64,000 bases of DNA from Hordeum vulgare subsp. vulgare (taxonomy: Eukaryota; Streptophyta; Magnoliopsida; Poales; Poaceae): positions 342,038,638 through 342,102,637 of the forward strand of contig NC_058521.1 in the NCBI RefSeq assembly GCF_904849725.1. The letters run 5' to 3'. The translations under genes and the position numbers were made by a program. This document shows, in pieces, positions 59,433 through 64,000 of this stretch; positions within the stretch are counted from its first letter, which is position 1; each line of letters begins with the position of its first letter. Below the pieces are notes generated by a model. That model worked only from the letters and a program-made list of their open reading frames with translations. It was not told the origin of the DNA and ran no database searches.

Positions 59433-61738
59433 CACAGTGGTCATCAAGGAGGAGAAACACCACGTTTTCTCGTGTCGGCTTCGTTTGGGGACGGTTGCCC
59501 TAGAGAAGGGTCGTGCGATGCCACTCGGGAGTTATTCTGCAGAAAAGATATTTTGCAATGTCTGAGTTAGCATGATGACACTAAATTGTTAATACTAGTT
59601 TATAATGACCATTGAAATTAAACTCACCGTGCCAATCGCAGAGAAGACGGGCATCGACGGAGGGGCTTGACCGGTCTTCTCGCACATAGACTACACATTT
59701 GGTTTTGAAGAGTCGGTCGTATTAGTTAGTAATGAAACAGATATTACACACGTTATTTGGCTCATGTAAAAAAAGAAACGTACCACAATAAGCTCGTACA
59801 TGGCCAGGTGAGCCGCCTCATTCCGGGCCCTCTCCTCCTCAATCAACTAAGCCGTGGTCCGGTCCCTCTCCTCAAGAGCAGCCTGAAGAGCAGCCTGGCT
59901 TGCCAATCTCTCTTTATCAAGAGTAGCCTGGTTTGCCGCTCTCTCTTTCTGAAGAGCAACCTGCAAAACCATTCGTCCTTACCACAGTAATGATCGATGG
60001 ACACATACACAACCAAATGGATGAAAGTTTTCTGAGTCCGTAAAACTAACCTCGATGGCAAGATCAACTGGTCGTGGACGAGGCATTATCTCAGGACAGG
60101 AGCTCGACTGGCGCGCCTTGATCTCCGGGAGAGTGAGTGGACAACGTATTATCCCATCTCCAATGGCTATCGAGCCATGGGGCCTCCCGCCACCAGATAT
60201 CATCACCAACTCTAGATCCAAAGGTTCCTGGCTCGGGTTAAAGTCCTCCCCTTTCCAAGCCTTCCCCGTGTCCCTATATTTCATGAGCTTGTGGTGGGAT
60301 GAGATGTTGGTGAAGTTATTTGGATCATCTAGGGCAGACTCAGAAAATGCCTTCGCCTTCTTGTATGAGGCGGTATGGGCCATGCCATAAAGGTCGTACA
60401 ACTCTGGCATCTCCGTCTTATTGTGATGCGCCTAAAAGAGGGGAACAAAGTATTAGTAAGGGGCTCAAGCTAGCATGAAGAATGAATTGCATGAATCATG
60501 AAGCAAACCACATACCCAGTTTTGTCCGAACTGAAGTAAGTTGGCGCTGCCTTGATGGTGTGGCACACCAAATATTTGGCTATGTCGATCCTTCGCATTG
60601 TTGTGGACGGCTCGCCAGTTTCCTGTGCACCACTCATCCACCAACGCCTCCCAACAATCCATCTTATCCGCACACCATCTCAGGGGCACCTATAAGTTAT
60701 TAGAAAGAATTTTGAGCACCACGCCTATGAATCGAATCAAGAAAACTACGTACAAGGCCTTAAGAATAGGTAATTACCTTCATGTACTGCTCCTTCTTCA
60801 GATACTTTCCGCGGCACTCATTCTTCTTCTTCTTAATACCACGCGTGGCGTAGTAGTCTCGAATGGCATGCGGCCGAGCCTCGTGGCGTAAGTTCTGTAA
60901 TAACCGCCTACACTCGGCCTTGATAACCTTGGCCGCCTCCTCCTCATATCCCTCCTCACACCTATAGAAGGTCTGCAATCAAACGAGACAACACCGATTA
61001 GTATAATAATTAGCTATATTGTTAAGTTTAGATTATGTAAAATGATAATTTACCCAAAAGTTGTTGATGACCATCTCGGCCCTCGTGTGGCACAAGACAC
61101 CATCTATAATCTCCTCCGACAGGGCCTGCGCAGCCTGGTAGTGCTCCCAGGTAAATCCTAGTGTAGGAACCTGACCCTCACGAGGCAACGTGGCAAACCC
61201 CAGGAAATTTGTCCGGCAAAGCACACCAAGGACGATGTTCGACTTGCGGACTCCACCAGGGTGTTTCCATCCCCTGCAGTATGAGAATGTCAACGCATCA
61301 GATATTTGAAGAAACTTGAAGGCAGAAGCTAAAAAAAGAGTAAATGTACTTACATATCCCCTTCAAGCTTAATCACCGGCCTCTGCTCACGGGTAGTCGG
61401 CGCGACCGGGAGACGTGTACTACCACGCTTGTACACAGTGGCCCCGTCCACATAGACGTCGCCCTCACTATCCATAGACTCATACTCGCCATCAACAGAA
61501 CAGCCAGCTAGACCCTCGGTCCAATACGACACCTCCTTTGATCCGGCCAGGTACCCCATACGGACGTCTCCACGTCGGCCGAAGCGTGTGCGGCAGGAGT
61601 CTCCTGGGATGTAGCCTCAGGAACTGGAGTCTCGTGGACCGAAGGCACCTCGACCCGAGGCTGATCCTGGACCGGAGTCTCATGGGTCGAATGCCCGTCC
61701 ACCCGAGGCTCCGGGACCGGAGTCCCCGTAGCCTCCTT
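59433..61738 (-). pseudogene. CACTA accessory transposase (Ptta/En/Spm, Transposase_24-like), eight exons
   Basis: Minus-strand exons are 61738-61354, 61273-61054, 60972-60778, 60689-60516, 60431-60051, 59960-59784, 59690-59628 and 59536-59433, all with GT-AG introns and consistent phase. The protein is about 560 residues. In order it has a Pro/Thr-rich start with HETPV repeats, YKRGSTRLPVAP, GVRKSNIVLGVLCRTNFLG, NNFWTFYRCEE, YYATRG, DCWEALVDEWCTGNWRAVHN and RHSQIFGVPHHQGSANL. Then come SGGGRPHGSIAIGDGI, an Ala/Glu/Arg coiled coil (KERLASQAALQAALEERD) and CEKTGQAPPSMP. Such proteins are thought to bind CACTA ends in the nucleus alongside the catalytic transposase. Lesions are a frameshift near 61560 and TAG at 59847-59849 (Gln in the expected context). 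The stop is 59446-59444. The amino terminus is cut by the junction at 61738. Confidence 0.85.
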
Positions 61739-62305
61739 TGTCCATGCATTACTCTGTTTACTTAATACTCTAGATGCATGATGTGGTCGATGAGTGGAAT
61801 AATAGTAATAGGTGCAGGTAGGAGTTGGCCTATTTGTTTATGGACATGATGCCTATATACACAAGATCATTGCCGAGAATATCGGATAACCATCCGCTTT
61901 TTGGTCAATTGCCCAACATTAATTTGTTTACCCACCGGATGTTATTTTTCATGAGAGATGCCATTGGGAAAACTATGGGCTCCGAGTCTATTCACAACAC
62001 ACCTACAAAACGTTCAGTACCTTTCTTGCATTTACTTGCTTTTATTTTATCTTGCTATCTACAAATATCTACACACCTCACTCGCTTGCAAATACCAAGT
62101 ACAAGGGGATTGACAACCCTCTTGCCCACATTGTGTTGCATTGGGTGCAAGTAGTTTGTTCTTTGTGTGCAAGTGCTAAAGACGGTTGTGGTTGATATTC
62201 CTATTGGTTCAATAAACCTTGGTTTCATAACTGAGGGAATTACTTACCCACATTTTACTGAGATAATCCGTTCCTCTTGACGGAAAACCCAAAGCAGATC
62301 ACATG
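61739..62305 (+). repeat. Partial 5' LTR of a third Athila-like Gypsy element
   Basis: It starts inside an LTR at TCCATGCATTACTCTG. Landmarks of Athila-like Triticeae LTRs follow: ACTCTAGATGCATGATG, GGACATGATGCCTATATACA, GGGATTGACAACCCT, TTGGGTGCAAGTAG and ACTGAGGGAATTACTTACC. The LTR end lies at about 62301-62310. The front of the LTR is missing at the junction with the CACTA element. Confidence 0.8.
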
Positions 62306-62321
62306 TATGAGGAAGGATTTC

Positions 62322-62338
62322 TAGCACCGTTGTCGGGG
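62322..62338 (+). promoter_or_regulatory. Primer-binding site, tRNA-Asp type, mutated
   Basis: TAGCACCGTTGTCGGGG corresponds to TGGCGCCGTTGCCGGGG with three changes. It follows the LTR end, in the same position as at 30989. Confidence 0.75.
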
Positions 62339-62552
62339 AACATCATCACCAACTACCAAGTAACTCCAGACAAATTATCATTCACTTGTTCTTCTTTTTA
62401 TTTGTTTTTATATCTTGCTTGCTTCGAAAAAAACAAAAAATACACAAATATTTACCTTTGCTTCCCACTATTTTGCATCTTTGCTCTCTAATTTATTTGC
62501 CTAGCTATGCTATCTTTATCTTTGTCACACCAAAACAGAAAGTAAAATGCAA

Positions 62553-62940
62553 AGATTAAGATAAATGTACCTTCATCCACTAGCTAATCTTTTGACAAGA
62601 TCCCTTTATGTTGAAACAATTGCTAGTGAGAGTGCACCAGATTATCTTTATGAGCTCTAGATTGAAAATCATGAATCCAAAAACTGTGAAATTTATAAAG
62701 TGATTCATGATAGTTCCTTGAATAAAAAACATGATTGCTATATTACTGAATATTAATATGATCCTACATGTAATCATTACGAGAGAGTCGAATATGGCTA
62801 CAGAAATTTTCGTGTTACTCACTTACCTCTCTTGATATTCAATTTGTTAATGCTTCGTTATTCCTACTTGCTTACGCTAGACACTTGTCTTGGAAATTTT
62901 TTTGCTTATAAAATTCCTATGCATAGGTAGTATTTTATAT
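62553..62940 (+). pseudogene. Decayed non-autonomous Gypsy ORF
   Basis: Coding traces with stops: YLHPLANLLTRSLYVETIA, then ENHESKNCEIYKVIHDSS and KKHDCYITEY, and in a shifted frame NLLMLRYSYLLTLDTCLGNF. It has the composition and position of the ORF at 31102-32342 but is more damaged. Function unknown. Confidence 0.4.
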
Positions 62941-64000
62941 ATAGATGTTCTTGTCACATGTTTTATGATGCTCTCTTTGTGATTTAGTTCTTGTCTTTTA
63001 TGTGAGCATCATTGAAATTTCAAGCCTATCTTAAGGGCTATAAAGAAGAGCTTGTTGGGAGACTACCCAATAGTTATCATTTATTTATGTTTCTTTGTTA
63101 TAACATGATTATTGCCTCTCTAATGATTGTGTATTTATTTTTTTACTTTGGGATGATTTTTATGGTGATATAATATGTATGATGCAAAAAAATTGACATC
63201 TAGTGCAGAATTTCTTTGATTTTACTAGAACGTCTTTTTAAGCTGAATTTATTACACATTATTGCTATACATATTCCTCAGGTCATCCTAATTTTTCAGT
63301 ATATTTGGAGTTACGGAAGTATAGGTTTGTTACACATTACTACATATTATTCTCTTTCACTCGCATTATGTTTTTGCTTGCATAGTTTGCTTGTTTTGAT
63401 GATGCTATGGATTGTTTCAGGGGGTATAATCCATGAAGTTAGAATACGGTACCTTATGATAAAATAAAATAAGAATCAACTTAAGTATTTGATATGTTGC
63501 TTATACTAACGGATCTCACCAAGTTTTCTTGAGTTTTATGTGATCGAAGTTTTCAAATTTTGTGTACTATCCCGATGGACATAGGAATGAGGAGCAGCAA
63601 AAGCCTAAGCTTGGGGATCACCAAGGCACCACAAGGTAATATTCTAGGAAGATTGTAGCCTCTATGACTAGGGATGCCCTAGAAGGCATCCCCTCTTTTC
63701 TTCCCAATCCATCGGTATATCTCTTGGAGTTACATTTTTATTCATCACATGATATGAGTTTTGTTTGGAGCATCTTTTTATTTTGTTTGCATTTACTTTC
63801 AGTTTGTCACAATCATCATTTTATGGACACATCTATTTGGCAGAGATACACCATCATCATAATTTGTTAGAATACTCTATGTGCTTCACTTATATCTTTT
63901 GAGCTTAGCAGTTGCACAATTCACTTATATCTTTTTGACACGATGGCGTGTAGATTTTATAGAAATATTACACTCTTTTTCTTAACTTATATTTTTCGAG
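62941..64000 (+). mobile_element. Non-coding interior of the third Athila-like element, running off the window
   Basis: GAAGAGCTTGTTGGGAGACT at about 63045 and AAGCTTGGGGATCACCAAGG at about 63608 parallel 32426 and 33285 of the second element. ACTTATATCTTTT repeats follow near the window end. No coding sequence is seen. Confidence 0.65.

Larger units (their letters stand above)
34877..61738 (-). mobile_element. Large CACTA transposon, 5' side truncated, with hairpin array and nested Gypsy
   Basis: Its 3' terminus is CACTACAAGAATCAG at 34877, with subterminal GACGGCAAAGAG motifs to about 35470. Sequence at 35640-35741 matches the reverse complement of the 3' end of the small CACTA (18117-18215), so this copy is reversed. 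Going leftward from 61738 it has an eight-exon accessory gene, a 3'-UTR intron filled by the tandem array, and the 3' terminal region. The main (TNP2-type) transposase and the 5' terminus are missing, because at 61738 the sequence passes directly into a partial Gypsy LTR. The visible part is 26.9 kb, of which 12.1 kb is the nested Gypsy. Confidence 0.88.

Overview
The window is repeat DNA from a large grass genome. I found no host gene, tRNA, rRNA or CRISPR array. The best guess at the organism is a Triticeae grass (wheat, Aegilops or barley group). That rests on Athila-like Gypsy LTRs opening with TGATACGTCTCC and tRNA-Asp-type primer sites, a Stowaway MITE with CTCCCTCCGTCCC ends, CACTA elements with GACGGCAAAGAG subterminal motifs, and deep nesting. 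This is inference from family resemblance; no search was run.

Layout. (1) 1-4594: 3' part of an Athila-like Gypsy element with broken RT/RNase H and integrase and a coiled-coil ORF at the env position. (2) 4707-21251: a direct tandem duplication of a retroelement-derived unit. Copy A is 4707-12072 and copy B is 12073-21251, about 93% identical by eye, joined at a GCCT microhomology. Each copy holds convergent gag-like gene fragments and an LTR-like segment. Copy A alone has a 611-bp Mutator-like MITE. Copy B alone has a 4.1-kb CACTA element (14809-18940), which itself holds a solo Gypsy LTR. (3) 21252-23590: rest of that LTR-like segment. (4) 23590-29456: decayed DNA-transposon-like sequence with broken minus-strand exons. 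(5) 29457-34876: an Athila-like non-autonomous element (LTR, primer site, broken ORF, Stowaway MITE). (6) 34877-61738: a large CACTA element in reverse orientation, cut off at its 5' side. (7) 61739-64000: another Athila-like element starting inside its LTR.

The most notable structure is in the large CACTA. An eight-exon minus-strand accessory transposase gene (61738 to 59433) ends in a stop codon followed at once by a splice donor. The matching acceptor lies at 35742. Between them is a tandem array of about 21 units of roughly 540 bp. Each unit is a purine arm, a short GGAGGGCTCC-type centre, a complementary pyrimidine arm, and an AT-rich spacer. The array therefore appears to sit in a 3'-UTR intron. 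Part of it has been amplified again as a 2.23-kb four-unit block. A 12.08-kb chromovirus-type Gypsy element (43207-55286, minus strand) is inserted at the centre of one hairpin. The small CACTA in copy B is a relative: it has a first exon, the same kind of array and the same 3' end, with nearly all coding sequence deleted.
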